Part shown: piece by piece, positions 54,410 to 63,695 of the stretch
Numbering within the stretch: position 1 is the first letter of the stretch
Layout: every line of letters starts with the position of its first letter
Assembly: GCF_003332305.1 (NCBI RefSeq)
Contig: NZ_QOIO01000008.1
Coordinates: 62,001-126,000, forward strand
From: Microvirga aerophila
GTDB taxonomy: Bacteria; Pseudomonadota; Alphaproteobacteria; Rhizobiales; Beijerinckiaceae
Length of the DNA stretch: 64,000 nucleotides
Direction of reading: 5' to 3'
Notes under the pieces: generated by a model
Seen by the model: the letters and a program-made list of their open reading frames with translations, nothing else
Told to the model about the DNA's origin: nothing
Databases searched by the model: none
Program-made: the position numbers and the translations under genes

Positions 54410-54796
54410 GGCGTGGCGCCAGTCCGCCTCGAGAGACTTGAGCCATGAGATCGCCCAGCGGCCCGGTAGGTTGGATCGTCCTGTTTAGGTCGTCACCGTA
54501 CCCTCTGCGGAAGACTGGGTCGGTGTTGCTCAGACCACATGAAGATCCGCCGAAGGGGGACGGATGCAGCGTGGGGAAGGCCTCCAACCAAAACGGGGAC
54601 CAGCTAAGATCCGACCTGTTAGTAATTCGATCGTGTCGCCGTTGCTTCGTGCATCGGAGATTGCCCGCCCCTTGTTTGGCTCACAGCCGTTGGGAGAGGT
54701 CTTCCCCAGCTAAGGGGCTACTCAGATCTCGCGTCGCCCGAACTGGTATAAGCATCTTCCATCCTCTATTTCTCCGCGCGAGCCTGATGCTTGATC

Positions 54797-54842
54797 GTAT
54801 CCCGGGTGTGTCCAGATTCCGTGGAACTGTATTGTCATGTAG
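54797..54842 (-). promoter_or_regulatory. P motif copy 2
   Basis: On the minus strand CTACATGACAATACAG contains the 10-bp direct repeat YTACA-N5-RTACA; 31 bases from its start comes ACACA, and GGGATAC ends the 46-nt motif. It lies almost 390 bases upstream of the gene at 54409, so its target is uncertain. Confidence 0.5.
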
Positions 54843-55227
54843 GAATATGGCCGCTTCTCCCGCATTTGCTCGCGAAGGTTGCTGAGACGGTTCTAGTTCT
54901 CGATTGCTAGATCGGGAATTCGGCCCTGCTTTTGCTCAAAAACCATCTGACATTCGCGGGATATACCGTCCGCCTCAAATGAACCACGTCCCTGTACAGC
55001 AGGAGCACCCGTACAGGGCCGTGCTATCGCGCACAAAAGCGGCTGGCTTTGTGGTCTGCCCCTACGGCTTTTTGTTCCAACCGCGATGTGCACTCGACGT
55101 ACATGCGGTCGGGGCGTGGCGGCGGCCGTAGTCTCGACGGCTCGGAACTGCTTTCACGAAAGCACCCTCCCGTCGCGATCGGACGCACAGACACAGGGGA
55201 CCGGTACTGTATCTCGGAGCTTGAAAG

Positions 55228-55273
55228 CTACATCAGCATGCAATGGCAGCGGTTTCGGACACAATGGAGATAC
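55228..55273 (+). promoter_or_regulatory. P motif copy 3
   Basis: CTACATCAGCATGCAATGG is the more degenerate direct repeat; ACACA and GAGATAC follow with exactly the same spacing as the other copies. It lies 46 bases before the gene at 55319. Confidence 0.5.
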
Positions 55274-55318
55274 TTAGGATGATTATTTCTTGCAGGGCTT
55301 AACCTAACGGAGAGTCAA

Positions 55319-55651
55319 ATGTCCGACCAGACCAATCATTGCCGCAGCCGCCTCCTAGACACTGCCTCCATATCAATTGCCGGCGCTGACCCGTCGTCGG
55401 TCACACACGTGGATGCACTCTCTTCCCCAGCCGTCGAGGTCCATCTGACGCCTAACGATGGTATGAACCGAGTGCTCAAGACCGACAAAAAAATTTACCC
55501 AGCAGCCGTATTGGCGGAGTTGAGCATTCTGGTGCGCAATGTACGAGCGGGTTCACCGGATAGTGTTCTTGCCGCTATCGCTGACGCTAAGATAGGAAGA
55601 AGCATTGCACTCGGTGGCAATGACAATACCTTGATGCAAGGGGCCTCCTGA
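55319..55651 (+). CDS. Hypothetical protein behind a P motif
   Basis: A 110-residue protein, MSDQTNHCRSRLLDTASISI, then AVEVHLTPNDGMNRVLKTDK and YPAAVLAELSILVRN. There is no signal. GGAG lies 8 bases before the ATG, and the P motif is 46 bases upstream, so expression is likely. No family is recognised. Confidence 0.6.
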   Translation: MSDQTNHCRSRLLDTASISIAGADPSSVTHVDALSSPAVEVHLTPNDGMNRVLKTDKKIYPAAVLAELSILVRNVRAGSPDSVLAAIADAKIGRSIALGGNDNTLMQGAS

Positions 55652-55898
55652 GGCGGGCGGTAAAGGATCTGCGGCCCTGTTGCAAGATACCGCTCCCGGA
55701 TCCCCTAGGCCAACTAAGCCTTCCGCCAACTCAGTCGATAGCCTGGGGATCAGAAACGAGGGAATCAGAATTTCATTAGACCGTGCTACATGATCTTTGA
55801 GTTGGTGCGCCGGTGCCCATCCCTTCGGAAGAGACGAGCAGAGTCACCTAGGCACCGGCGTGTCCGGCTGCAGGAGTATTGGAGCTGCGGTCCGCGTG

Positions 55899-56951
55899 TC
55901 AGGCGCGATCGACATCCACCACGGCTTGAGCGAAGGCTTGCGGCGCCTCTTGCGGCAGGTTGTGGCCGATCCCGCCGGTGATCAGCCTATGCTCATACTT
56001 GCCCGAGAACTTCTTGGCATAAGCGGCCGGGTCCGGGTGGGGTGCGCCATTGGCATCGCCTTCCAGAGTGATCGTCGGGACACCAATCACCGGGAACGCG
56101 GCGAGCCGCGTCTCGAGATCATCGTATTTGGCCTCGCCTTCCGCCAGTCCGAGCCGCCAGCGGTAATTGTGGACCGCGATCGCGACGTGATCCGGGTTGT
56201 CGAAGGCCGCGGCGCTGCGATTGAAGGTGGCATCATCGAACTTCCACTTCGGCGAGGCGAGCTCCCAGATCAGCCTGGCGAAATCGCGGCGGTATTTCTC
56301 GTACCCGACGCGACCGCGTTCCGTCGCGAAGTAGTACTGATACCACCACTGCAGCTCCGCCTTGGGCGGGAGCGGCATCTTGTTGAGCTCTTGGCTGCCG
56401 ATCAGGTACCCGCTCACGGAGACCATGGCCTTGACGCGTTCCGGCCAGAGCGCAGCCAGGATGTTGGCGGTCCGGGCGCCCCAGTCGCAGCCGGCGATGA
56501 CGGCTTTCTCGATCCTGAGAGCATCCATCAGAGCGATGACATCGGCAGCGATCGCCGACTGCTGGCCGTTCCGGGGTGTATCGTCCGACAGGAATCGGGT
56601 TGTCCCGTACCCACGCAGATAGGGCACGATCACCCGATAGCCGGCTTGGGCGAGCAGCGGTGCCACATCCACATAGGTATGGATGTCATAGGGCCAGCCG
56701 TGCAGGAGGATAATCGGTTTGCCATCAGCGGGACCAGCCTCGGCATAGCCAACATTCAGGGGGCCTGCGTTGACCTGCTTGAGCAAGGCAAATGATGTAT
56801 GGGTGCCCGGTGAGACCGCCGGAAGGCGCGACGGCGCCTGGTTGCCCAATTGGGCCTGTGCAGCACCCATCACCCGGAGTTGGGTCGCCGCTACGGACAG
56901 TGCGGCCGCACCCACCAAGCGCCGTCGGAGATGATTGATATCCTCTGTCAT
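55899..56951 (-). CDS. Tat-exported epoxide-hydrolase-like alpha/beta hydrolase (third copy)
   Basis: A 350-residue hydrolase. The signal has HLRRRLVGAAALSVAATQLR (twin-arginine type, cleavage near AQAQ). The catalytic set is HGWPYD for the oxyanion hole, nucleophile Asp in GCDWGARTA and the His in GGIGHNLPQEAP. It lacks the N-terminal EHN domain of the pair at 26369 and 27828, so it belongs to a different branch. AGGGAAAAATCG precedes ATG 56951. It is divergent from the OsmC gene. Confidence 0.87.
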   Translation of the reverse strand: MTEDINHLRRRLVGAAALSVAATQLRVMGAAQAQLGNQAPSRLPAVSPGTHTSFALLKQVNAGPLNVGYAEAGPADGKPIILLHGWPYDIHTYVDVAPLLAQAGYRVIVPYLRGYGTTRFLSDDTPRNGQQSAIAADVIALMDALRIEKAVIAGCDWGARTANILAALWPERVKAMVSVSGYLIGSQELNKMPLPPKAELQWWYQYYFATERGRVGYEKYRRDFARLIWELASPKWKFDDATFNRSAAAFDNPDHVAIAVHNYRWRLGLAEGEAKYDDLETRLAAFPVIGVPTITLEGDANGAPHPDPAAYAKKFSGKYEHRLITGGIGHNLPQEAPQAFAQAVVDVDRA

Positions 56952-57300
56952 CGATTTTTCCCTCACCGAATAGTCACAGTTGCAGGATCCGACATTCATG
57001 TATCTCCAATGTGTTCCCGCGGGGACAATTTCGAAAGGCTGTGTAGGAACGAGCCGGGGAGACACACTGCTATACAGATATGACCGTTGCGACTCTGCTC
57101 GCCGGAACATGGCTAAGACCGACGGGCTTCAGTGTTGCCTTCGCGAGCCGGACGTTTTGTACGATATTGTATCAGGCATCCAGAAAACGGCTTTGGCTTA
57201 CACTTCTCCACGATCTGAAAACATGTCGGATACTCGGCTAGGGCATCCCAGGGCTCTGCTGGTCGACAGAGTGGTCAGCCTCAACAAGGGATACTCTACC
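56952..57300. other. Divergent intergenic region between hydrolase and OsmC genes
   Basis: No gene is supported. It contains the promoters of both flanking genes. I did not find a copy of the operators or motifs described elsewhere, apart from a short CTATACAGATATG at about 57070. Confidence 0.4.
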
Positions 57301-57717
57301 ATGCCGAACATCGAAAAGATCCTCTATACGGGCAAGACCCGCACGTCCGGTGGCCGCGATGGTGCGTCCCGAAGCGACGACGGTCGTCTTGATATCAAGC
57401 TGTCCCACTTCGGGAGCACAGGGAGCGGCACCAATCCGGAGCAACTCTTTGCAGCCGGGTGGTCGGCCTGCTTTCTCAGCGCGATTGGCATCGCAGCTAG
57501 CAAAAGGAAGATTGCTCTTCCCGAGGACCACGCGGTCGATGCGGAGGTCGACGTTGGACACACTGGCGACGCCTATTTCCTCCAGGCCCGTCTCAACGTG
57601 AGCCTGCCGGGCATCGATGCCGCAACTGCTCGAGCGCTAGTCGACGAAGCCCACCAGACGTGCCCTTACTCCAAGGCCACACGTGGGAACATCGACGTTA
57701 CGATCGCGCTCGCCTAA
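57301..57717 (+). CDS. ohr: Organic hydroperoxide resistance protein (OsmC/Ohr family)
   Basis: A 138-residue thiol peroxidase. It has PNIEKILYTGKTRTSGGRDG, the peroxidatic Cys in AGWSACFLSAIG and the resolving Cys in CPYSKATRGN, the Ohr arrangement. No OhrR regulator is adjacent. AAGGG lies before the ATG. It is reduced by lipoylated proteins in known Ohr systems. Confidence 0.92.
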   Translation: MPNIEKILYTGKTRTSGGRDGASRSDDGRLDIKLSHFGSTGSGTNPEQLFAAGWSACFLSAIGIAASKRKIALPEDHAVDAEVDVGHTGDAYFLQARLNVSLPGIDAATARALVDEAHQTCPYSKATRGNIDVTIALA

Positions 57718-57805
57718 GGGACGCCGCCTCTTGGAACCGCCGAAGGCTGATGCCGAGGGCGGCCCCTCATCCGCCGAGGACGAGCCACAGAATAGGGGAT
57801 GCTCA

Positions 57806-57916
57806 ATGCGTATCTTCATAGCGGCCATAGCCGCGCTTGCAATCGCCGCGGCGCCTTGTGCCTGGGATAGCGACCCGCGGGAATTGCCCGCAATAGTTGC
57901 TCTGTTCGCCAATTAA
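57806..57916 (+). CDS. Possible 36-residue exported peptide
   Basis: MRIFIAAIAALAIAAAPCAW is signal-like and the remainder is DSDPRELPAIVALFAN. AGGGGA lies before the ATG. It follows ohr by 88 bases. Unknown; it could be a short secreted peptide. Confidence 0.45.
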   Translation: MRIFIAAIAALAIAAAPCAWDSDPRELPAIVALFAN

Positions 57917-58037
57917 TCTCCTCTGACCACCGTTTACTTTCTAAGGTACTTTTGAGGCGGCGAACACCTCCTGAAAATTGCGTTCGAGAACTAGTCGTTG
58001 ACTCATCTTCACATCCTTAAGACGAAAGGACCTCCCT

Positions 58038-58460
58038 ATGAAAACGCCTCGACTTATTGCAGCAGCGATGCTGATCGTCGGCAGCGGATTGTCGTTGCCA
58101 TCGGCGCACGCGCAGCAGCCGACTAATCAAGTCATGCAGTCCTCAGGCATTGGTCGCACCGATGTCCTGAAGAACGACCTCAGCCAACCCGGACGAGAGG
58201 TCATCCAGACGCGCGTCGATTTCCCCCCGGGAGTGACGGCCGCCGCTCACACGCATCCAGGCGAAGAGGTCGCCTACATCCTCGAAGGGACGCTGGAATA
58301 CAACCTTGAGGGCAGGCCTCCGATTACGCTCAAGGCTGGTGAGGCCCTGTTCATCCCGGCAGGAACGGCCCACTGGGTCAGGAACGTCGGCCCGGGTAAG
58401 GCGTCGGAGCTCGCCACGTATCTGGTCGAGAAAGAAAAGCCACTCGTAACATTCAAATGA
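58038..58460 (+). CDS. Exported cupin-domain protein (second)
   Basis: A 140-residue protein with a signal peptide (LIAAAMLIVGSGLSLPSAHA). The cupin core has HTHPGEEVAYILEG and the second His-containing strand PAGTAHWVRNVG. It differs from the cupin at 22135 in its core sequence. It may be a periplasmic metal protein; substrate unknown. It is followed by a truncated SDR. Confidence 0.85.
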   Translation: MKTPRLIAAAMLIVGSGLSLPSAHAQQPTNQVMQSSGIGRTDVLKNDLSQPGREVIQTRVDFPPGVTAAAHTHPGEEVAYILEGTLEYNLEGRPPITLKAGEALFIPAGTAHWVRNVGPGKASELATYLVEKEKPLVTFK

Positions 58461-58504
58461 GCGATGCGGCCTCCACGGGTCGTGGCTTTGCAGAGGAGAC
58501 AATC

Positions 58505-58915
58505 ATGGGTGTTCCAATTTGGTTACGGATCGGTGATGCCAGCGGCATTCCTTCTGCGACGAAGAAGCGAAATGGTCCGGTGTGGGTCATTGCCGAGAGT
58601 TCCAGTGGTCTCGGCTTAACCCTGGCCAAAGCTGTTCTCCGACAGGGTCATCGGGTGGTCCTCGCCGCCCTCAACACGGCGGCGGTGCAGGATCTGGCAG
58701 ATCCCTTTCCACATACGGCAATCGTCGCGGCTCTCGATAGCACAAAGCCGGACGACATTGCTTGCATCATTCAGGAAGCCAAGAAACGGTTCGGTTCTGT
58801 GGATGTCCTCGTGAACACTGCTGGTGTTGGCTACATCCCAGCGGTAGGGAAGGGTGACGAGAAAGCCACCGGCCGACAGATCGATTTGAATTTCTCTGAC
58901 CTTACTACGACCTGA
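58505..58915 (+). pseudogene. Short-chain dehydrogenase, truncated
   Basis: 136 residues: VWVIAESSSGLGLTLAKAVL (nucleotide motif), VLVNTAGVGYIPAV (NAG motif) and then RQIDLNF, where homology stops. The YxxxK catalytic part and the C-terminal half are missing. GAGGAGACAATC precedes ATG 58505, so the start looks real. The next 230 bases contain no remaining SDR part, so the truncation is a deletion. It should be inactive. Confidence 0.8.
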
Positions 58916-59151
58916 CCGCGGCGGTGCCCGCCCGGATCCTCGATAAGTGGTTGGCTAGTCCGCGTCTGAGTGCTCTCACAATGGAGGGGCCAGTCGGCAC
59001 GTATGGTATTCGTATTGGGCGAGGGTAGGGAAAACTGCTTGAAGACTCGCCACCATCGCCTGTTCAACAATTGGTGAAATGGGCGCCTTCAGTCTTGGCC
59101 TCGGGCTGGGGAGGTGCTTACCCGTGAGGCTCACGTGCAGGGAGTTTCCTG

Positions 59152-60171
59152 ATGTCATTTCGCAAGCCCGCCCACCTTGCCGCGGCTGCCCTTTCACTCG
59201 CACTTGCCGCCGCATCGCCGGCCTCTGCCGACGATCCCGTGAAAGTAAAGGTCTTCATCGGTTCGATGTTTGAGATCGGCCAGAACACCGGCGACCGGGC
59301 CGGCGAGTTCCAGCACTGGTACGAGCGCTACTTCAGCCAGAGCAAGCCAATCACCGTCAAGGGTGCCCCCAACCCGGTGTACTGCAACGACGATGGCGTC
59401 TGTGGATCCGTCTTCGGCATGGGCAAGGTTGCCTCATCCGCATCGGTGCAGGCGATCATCCTGAACCCGCAGTTCGACATGTCGGATGCCTACTTCATCG
59501 TCAGCGGGGTTGCCGGCACGCCGCCCGAGCGCGGGACTATCGCCGACGTCAGCTGGGCCACCTGGCTGGTCGACTATGATCTCGGCCATCGCTGGGCGCC
59601 GGAGGAGGGGGAGCCGGGCGCCCCAACCTTCATGCCGCGAAAAGGTTATGAGAAGGTCCGGCTGTTCCAGCTCAATCCCGATCTCGTCGGCTGGGCGATG
59701 CAACTGACGGGTAAGGCCAACCTGAAGGACTCGGAGTCGGCGCGGTCCTATCGCATGCGCTACCCGCAGGAGTCCGCCCGGCGTGCACCGGCGGTGAAAA
59801 CCGGCACCCACATGACTGGGGACACTTTCTTCCATGGTCCGGGAATGTCAGCTCAAGCACAGTACATCGCTAAGCTCTACGGGGCCGACGACTACATCAT
59901 CACCGAGATGGAGGTGGCTGGGATAGCCCAAGTGGTTCAGCGCACGCTGGGACACCAAAGGCTTATGAGCCTACGTGGCGCGGTGAACTTCGACCAGGGC
60001 AATCCCAACGAGACCACCCTCCAACATCTCGACCCCGCCCCGGGGCAGACGGCAGGCGGGTTTGCTGAGACAGTCGACAACATCGCAGCTGTCGGCAGCC
60101 GGATGGTGGATCACATCATATCCCACTGGTCGGAGTGGAAGAATGGGGTTCCGCCACTGCCCCGGCAATAG
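59152..60171 (+). CDS. Purine nucleoside permease (NUP) family protein
   Basis: A 339-residue protein with a signal peptide (AAAALSLALAAASPASA). The mature part matches the NUP family: VKVFIGSMFEIGQNTGDRAG, MSDAYFIVSGVAGTPPERGT, TGDTFFHGPGMS, ITEMEVAGIAQVV. The family was first named for nucleoside uptake in yeasts; bacterial members are exported and their role is less certain. GGGAGTTTCCTG precedes the ATG. Stands alone. Confidence 0.85.
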   Translation: MSFRKPAHLAAAALSLALAAASPASADDPVKVKVFIGSMFEIGQNTGDRAGEFQHWYERYFSQSKPITVKGAPNPVYCNDDGVCGSVFGMGKVASSASVQAIILNPQFDMSDAYFIVSGVAGTPPERGTIADVSWATWLVDYDLGHRWAPEEGEPGAPTFMPRKGYEKVRLFQLNPDLVGWAMQLTGKANLKDSESARSYRMRYPQESARRAPAVKTGTHMTGDTFFHGPGMSAQAQYIAKLYGADDYIITEMEVAGIAQVVQRTLGHQRLMSLRGAVNFDQGNPNETTLQHLDPAPGQTAGGFAETVDNIAAVGSRMVDHIISHWSEWKNGVPPLPRQ

Positions 60172-60310
60172 GGCATAAGCCTCGGAGCCTGCCCTCGTCG
60201 GCTGGCCAAGAAGGCCAGGACGCGAAGGGGGAAGCAGGAATGCTCTCTTGGTGTGAGAGTCTCCTCGGAGGCCCTGACACCAAGGCGTTCGTGCAGCGTG
60301 TTCGCAGCCT

Positions 60311-60769
60311 TCAGTGCTTGTGAGATCCGGTCTCGGGCACGGTGAACGTCACCGTCTGTCCGGTGAAGACCTGGTGCTCGGGGCTGGCCAGCTCGAGCTT
60401 CACCTTATGCTCGCCCGGCGGCAGCCCGACCACGACGATGGTATTGGTCCCACCACCCGTGTCTGCCCATCGCCAGGGCGCATCGTCGACGGTGACGTGC
60501 AAATGCCCGACCCGTGGAGAGACCCGGCTGGCAACTTCCCCGAACAACGGCAGAATGCGGAAGTTCTCCGTCCGGTACGGGATCAGGACGGCGCCTCGGG
60601 CCAGCGGTCCGGGAAGTGGAGCGTCCACGATCAGCTTGGGGGCGGGCTCGTTCTCGATGGGGAAGAACACAGGGGGATTGCCGGGTTGGTTTGCGCCCTG
60701 GGCGAGGGCGCCCGTGGTGAGCACAGTGGCCGCCGCAGCTGCGGCGAGCATCTTGATGAGCATGGTCAT
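60311..60769 (-). CDS. Exported DUF6130-like protein behind a P motif
   Basis: A 152-residue protein with a signal peptide (AAAAAATVLTTGALAQ). The mature part is beta-rich: VGHLHVTVDDAPWRWADT, TNTIVVVGLPPGEHKVKLEL and GQTVTFTVPE. This is typical of small periplasmic Ig-like proteins of Hyphomicrobiales. GGAGACAATGCG precedes ATG 60769. P motif copy 1 lies 148 bases upstream, and the dipZ-msrA unit follows the same motif. Confidence 0.75.
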   Translation of the reverse strand: MTMLIKMLAAAAAATVLTTGALAQGANQPGNPPVFFPIENEPAPKLIVDAPLPGPLARGAVLIPYRTENFRILPLFGEVASRVSPRVGHLHVTVDDAPWRWADTGGGTNTIVVVGLPPGEHKVKLELASPEHQVFTGQTVTFTVPETGSHKH

Positions 60770-61096
60770 CGCATTGTCTCCTTTAGATCAGATAGGGCGC
60801 CTAAACCCTCATGGACCAGCCGATGATGGAAATGCCCATCGACACAATCGGAGGGAACTGAATAGCCGCGGCTCACAGTTGCCCTCGGATTGTCAGGTTG
60901 ATCCTAACCCCGCTTCGTATCCCGAATGTGTTCGGATGCTCGCAAACTGTATCGCCATGTAGACGAGAGGCCGTCCGCATTCACACGGCAGACGGCGCCG
61001 CACCAAGATGCAGCGACGCTCTCCGGAATATCATGCATGTCCCATGCCTATGGCGGGGAGGAGGCCATGATCGTCAATCCCTCAAGCGCATCCAGC
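60770..61096. other. Intergenic region with P motif copy 1
   Basis: No gene is supported. The P motif at 60917-60962 is the only recognised feature. Confidence 0.5.
60917..60962 (-). promoter_or_regulatory. P motif copy 1
   Basis: On the minus strand CTACATGGCGATACAGTTTG carries the direct repeat; GAACACATTCGGGATAC ends the motif. Spacing is identical to copies 2-4. It lies 148 bases before the gene at 60769. Confidence 0.55.
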
Positions 61097-61834
61097 TCAG
61101 CCTGCTGTTTTGGCAACTAGAACGGGTTGGGCCCGGTAGATGGTGGGGAAGAAACGCCTCAGGGCTTCGATCTTCGGCCGCTCAAGGACGGCGATGTACG
61201 GCTGCCCGGGATTGTTGTACATGTAGTCCTGGTGGTAGCCCTCTGCCTCGTAGAAGGGCCTCCCGAGTTCAACTGTCGTCGCGATCGCTGAGTTGAACGC
61301 TTTGGCTTCGTCCAGTTGTTGGATGTAACGGTTTGCGACTTTCGCCTGCTGCTCGTTGACAGGAAAGATCGCAGAGCGATACTGCGGACCAATGTCGGGT
61401 CCCTGGCGATCGAGTTGCGTCGGATCATGGGCCGCCGAGAAGAAGATGCGAAGCAGCGTCCCGTAGCTGATCTTCTGAGGATCGAACACGATACGAACCG
61501 CTTCGGCGTGGCCTGTCAGGCCGGTTTCCGTCTGCTCGTAGGTGGCAGTCTCTGCACTGCCTCCAGCATATCCGGACGTCGCGCTGACAACGCCTTCGAC
61601 ATGCTGAAACACGCCCTGAATGCCCCAGAAGCAGCCTCCGGCGAGAACGGCTGTCTGCAAGCCGTCCTCGTTGGGGACGTCGACCAGGGCAGCTGGCACC
61701 AGCCGCGGAGCCTCCGCGGCCGAAGGTACTTGGCCGATGATGGCAAAGCCGAGAAGTCCGAGCATTGCGCCAAAAACAATCGCTTTGCTCGATTTCCGGC
61801 GAGATCTAATAGGATGCCGATCGTCAGTAAGCAT
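61097..61834 (-). CDS. msrA: Exported single-cysteine MsrA
   Basis: A 245-residue methionine sulfoxide reductase with an N-terminal membrane or signal segment (AIVFGAMLGLLGFAIIGQVP) and the catalytic motif GGCFWGIQGV, plus GHAEAVRIVFDP, GPQYRSAIF and EGYHQDYMYNNP. The catalytic Cys is the only cysteine, so no internal resolving disulfide can form and an outside thiol must reduce it. ATG 61834 has AAGGAG upstream and lies 12 bases after dipZ, which encodes a periplasmic thioredoxin-like domain. Confidence 0.9.
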   Translation of the reverse strand: MLTDDRHPIRSRRKSSKAIVFGAMLGLLGFAIIGQVPSAAEAPRLVPAALVDVPNEDGLQTAVLAGGCFWGIQGVFQHVEGVVSATSGYAGGSAETATYEQTETGLTGHAEAVRIVFDPQKISYGTLLRIFFSAAHDPTQLDRQGPDIGPQYRSAIFPVNEQQAKVANRYIQQLDEAKAFNSAIATTVELGRPFYEAEGYHQDYMYNNPGQPYIAVLERPKIEALRRFFPTIYRAQPVLVAKTAG

Positions 61835-61846
61835 GACGTTTACTCC

Positions 61847-63616
61847 TTAGCCGAACGTGAACACATAGGCCTCGACGCCGGCATCCAAGAAGCGGATCTC
61901 GAACGTCCGTTCCTGCACGTCACCCTCTTGTCGGATTAGCTGGTAGAGCCGGGTTCCCGAAACGGAGCCATTGCCGGCCGCGTCGACGTCGGCGCCCCGG
62001 TTCGTACTGGGAGCCTTGCCGTCGACGGTTACCTGGAACCGCACCGGTTTGCCCCTCGGGCCAGGGCCGAGAACAAGATGCAAGTCCCTCGCCCGGAACC
62101 TGTAGGAGATTGCCCCTCCGGCCTGGTTGAGCTGAGCTTGCTCGGCTCCAACCGTCCAGTTCCCAGCGAGACCCCACTGGTTGAGCCGCAACCGGCCCAC
62201 CGTGTAGGCGCGTGCCTCATCGGCTCCCATCGCCTCAGGCGAGGCAAAGCTGGAGGCTCGCTGGTAGCCGACATAGGTCTCACCGGATCTCGCTCGGGCA
62301 AGATCCGGGGCGGCTTCAGCACCCTGCGCGTCCGGGGCCACGAAGCCGACGGCGGTTCTCCGGCCACCTTTTGCTTCAGCCAGCAGCTCCTGAATGACCT
62401 GCTCTGACCCCTCGTAATCACCTTCACCAAAGTGATGATGCCTGATCTGCCCCTCTGCATCGATGAAGTAGTGAGCGGGCCAGTAGCTGTTCCCGAACGC
62501 GCGCCAGATCTTGAAGTCGTTGTCGACCGCCACCGGATAAGAGATCCCGAAGTTCTGGATCGCGCGCTTTACATTGTCGATCTTCTTTTCGAACGCGAAC
62601 TCCGGAGCATGTACGCCGATCACGACCAGGCCCTGATCCTTGTATTTCTCGGCCCAGGCCCGCACGTAGGGGACCGTGCGAATGCAGTTGATGCAGGAGT
62701 ACGTCCAGAAGTCGACGAGAACGACCTTTCCGCGTAGCTGTTCAGCCGTCAGCGGCTCGGAATTCAGCCACTGCACGGCACCATCGAGGGATGGAAACGT
62801 GCCCTCGATCGGCAGGCTGCTGCGGTAGCTTTGGCGAGCATCGTTTGCGGCCAGCCGCATGCTCGGCCCGGTGGAGCCTGTCGAGGCTGCCTCGGAGTTC
62901 TCATGAACCCGATCCAGCAAGGTCTGTTCGATCCCGGCTGTGCTCGCATAGGACAGGCGCGTCAAAAGGCCGGTGTCGAGGCCGAGGGTGATGGCCGCAA
63001 CGCCCGCGAGAACTGCGGCGCCCAAGCCCTGGCGGATGCGGTGCCCAACACCGAGCGAGCGCTTCATCGCTGCGAATACCCGTCCTCCTGCTAGGACGGC
63101 TAGGGCCAAGGATGTTGCCGCGCCGGCGGCATAGGTCCCCAACAGCAACGATGTCTGCGGATTGGCTCCCTGGAGAGCGGCTCCTGTCAGGACCAAGCCC
63201 AGAACCGGTCCAGCGCAGGGGGCCCACAGCAGGCCCGTCGCCGCACCGAGCAGCAGTGATCCGCCGACGCTCGGCTTGTCTGAAGCTCCTGTACCAGAGA
63301 GCCGATCACCGAGGGCAACGATCGGGCGGGTCAGGACGGCTGCAGCGCGGGACGAGATCAGGGTGATGCCAAACACCGCCAGCAGGGCGATGGCAGCAAA
63401 GCGTCCGATCTCGTTCGCGTGCACTGCCCAACTTCCGCCCACGGCAGCGAGCGTCGCGACCGCGGCGAAGGTGGCCGCCATGCCGACCAGCATCGGCAAA
63501 ACGCTGCGGGCGAAGGGCTGGCCGGCCCGGGAAAAGACAAACGGTAGGATGGGCAGAATACAGGGGCTGACGATGGTCAGCACCCCCGCCAGATAAGAAG
63601 CGACGAACAGGGTCAT
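61847..63616 (-). CDS. dipZ: DipZ-like fusion of CcdA/DsbD membrane part and thioredoxin-like domain
   Basis: A 589-residue membrane protein. The N-terminal half is a CcdA-type electron-transfer domain with redox cysteines in IVSPCILPILP and LLWAPCAGPVLG and about seven helices. After a linker (about residues 250-270) a periplasmic redoxin domain follows, with DFWTYSCINCIRTVPYVRAW (CxxC) and YWPAHYFID. A C-terminal beta domain (from about 450) ends the protein. It passes cytosolic electrons from thioredoxin to the periplasm. msrA follows directly, so it is the likely reductant of that enzyme. P motif copy 4 lies 80 bases before the ATG. Confidence 0.92.
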   Translation of the reverse strand: MTLFVASYLAGVLTIVSPCILPILPFVFSRAGQPFARSVLPMLVGMAATFAAVATLAAVGGSWAVHANEIGRFAAIALLAVFGITLISSRAAAVLTRPIVALGDRLSGTGASDKPSVGGSLLLGAATGLLWAPCAGPVLGLVLTGAALQGANPQTSLLLGTYAAGAATSLALAVLAGGRVFAAMKRSLGVGHRIRQGLGAAVLAGVAAITLGLDTGLLTRLSYASTAGIEQTLLDRVHENSEAASTGSTGPSMRLAANDARQSYRSSLPIEGTFPSLDGAVQWLNSEPLTAEQLRGKVVLVDFWTYSCINCIRTVPYVRAWAEKYKDQGLVVIGVHAPEFAFEKKIDNVKRAIQNFGISYPVAVDNDFKIWRAFGNSYWPAHYFIDAEGQIRHHHFGEGDYEGSEQVIQELLAEAKGGRRTAVGFVAPDAQGAEAAPDLARARSGETYVGYQRASSFASPEAMGADEARAYTVGRLRLNQWGLAGNWTVGAEQAQLNQAGGAISYRFRARDLHLVLGPGPRGKPVRFQVTVDGKAPSTNRGADVDAAGNGSVSGTRLYQLIRQEGDVQERTFEIRFLDAGVEAYVFTFG

Positions 63617-63695
63617 GGCTGGTCCTCTGAGACGCGGCCAATGCAGGATGAGGTTTGGCCGGTGTTGAGCTCGCTTCAGAGTTGATCAGCGCGAA

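Larger units (their letters stand above)
54410..55318. other. Gene-free stretch with two copies of the P motif
   Basis: About 900 bases without a supported gene. It holds P motif copies at 54797-54842 and 55228-55273 (see entries). The reading frames are short, with atypical codon use and no ribosome sites. Confidence 0.5.

Noticed and set aside
55797-56795. 332-codon + strand frame
   Set aside because: Antisense of the third epoxide-hydrolase-like gene.
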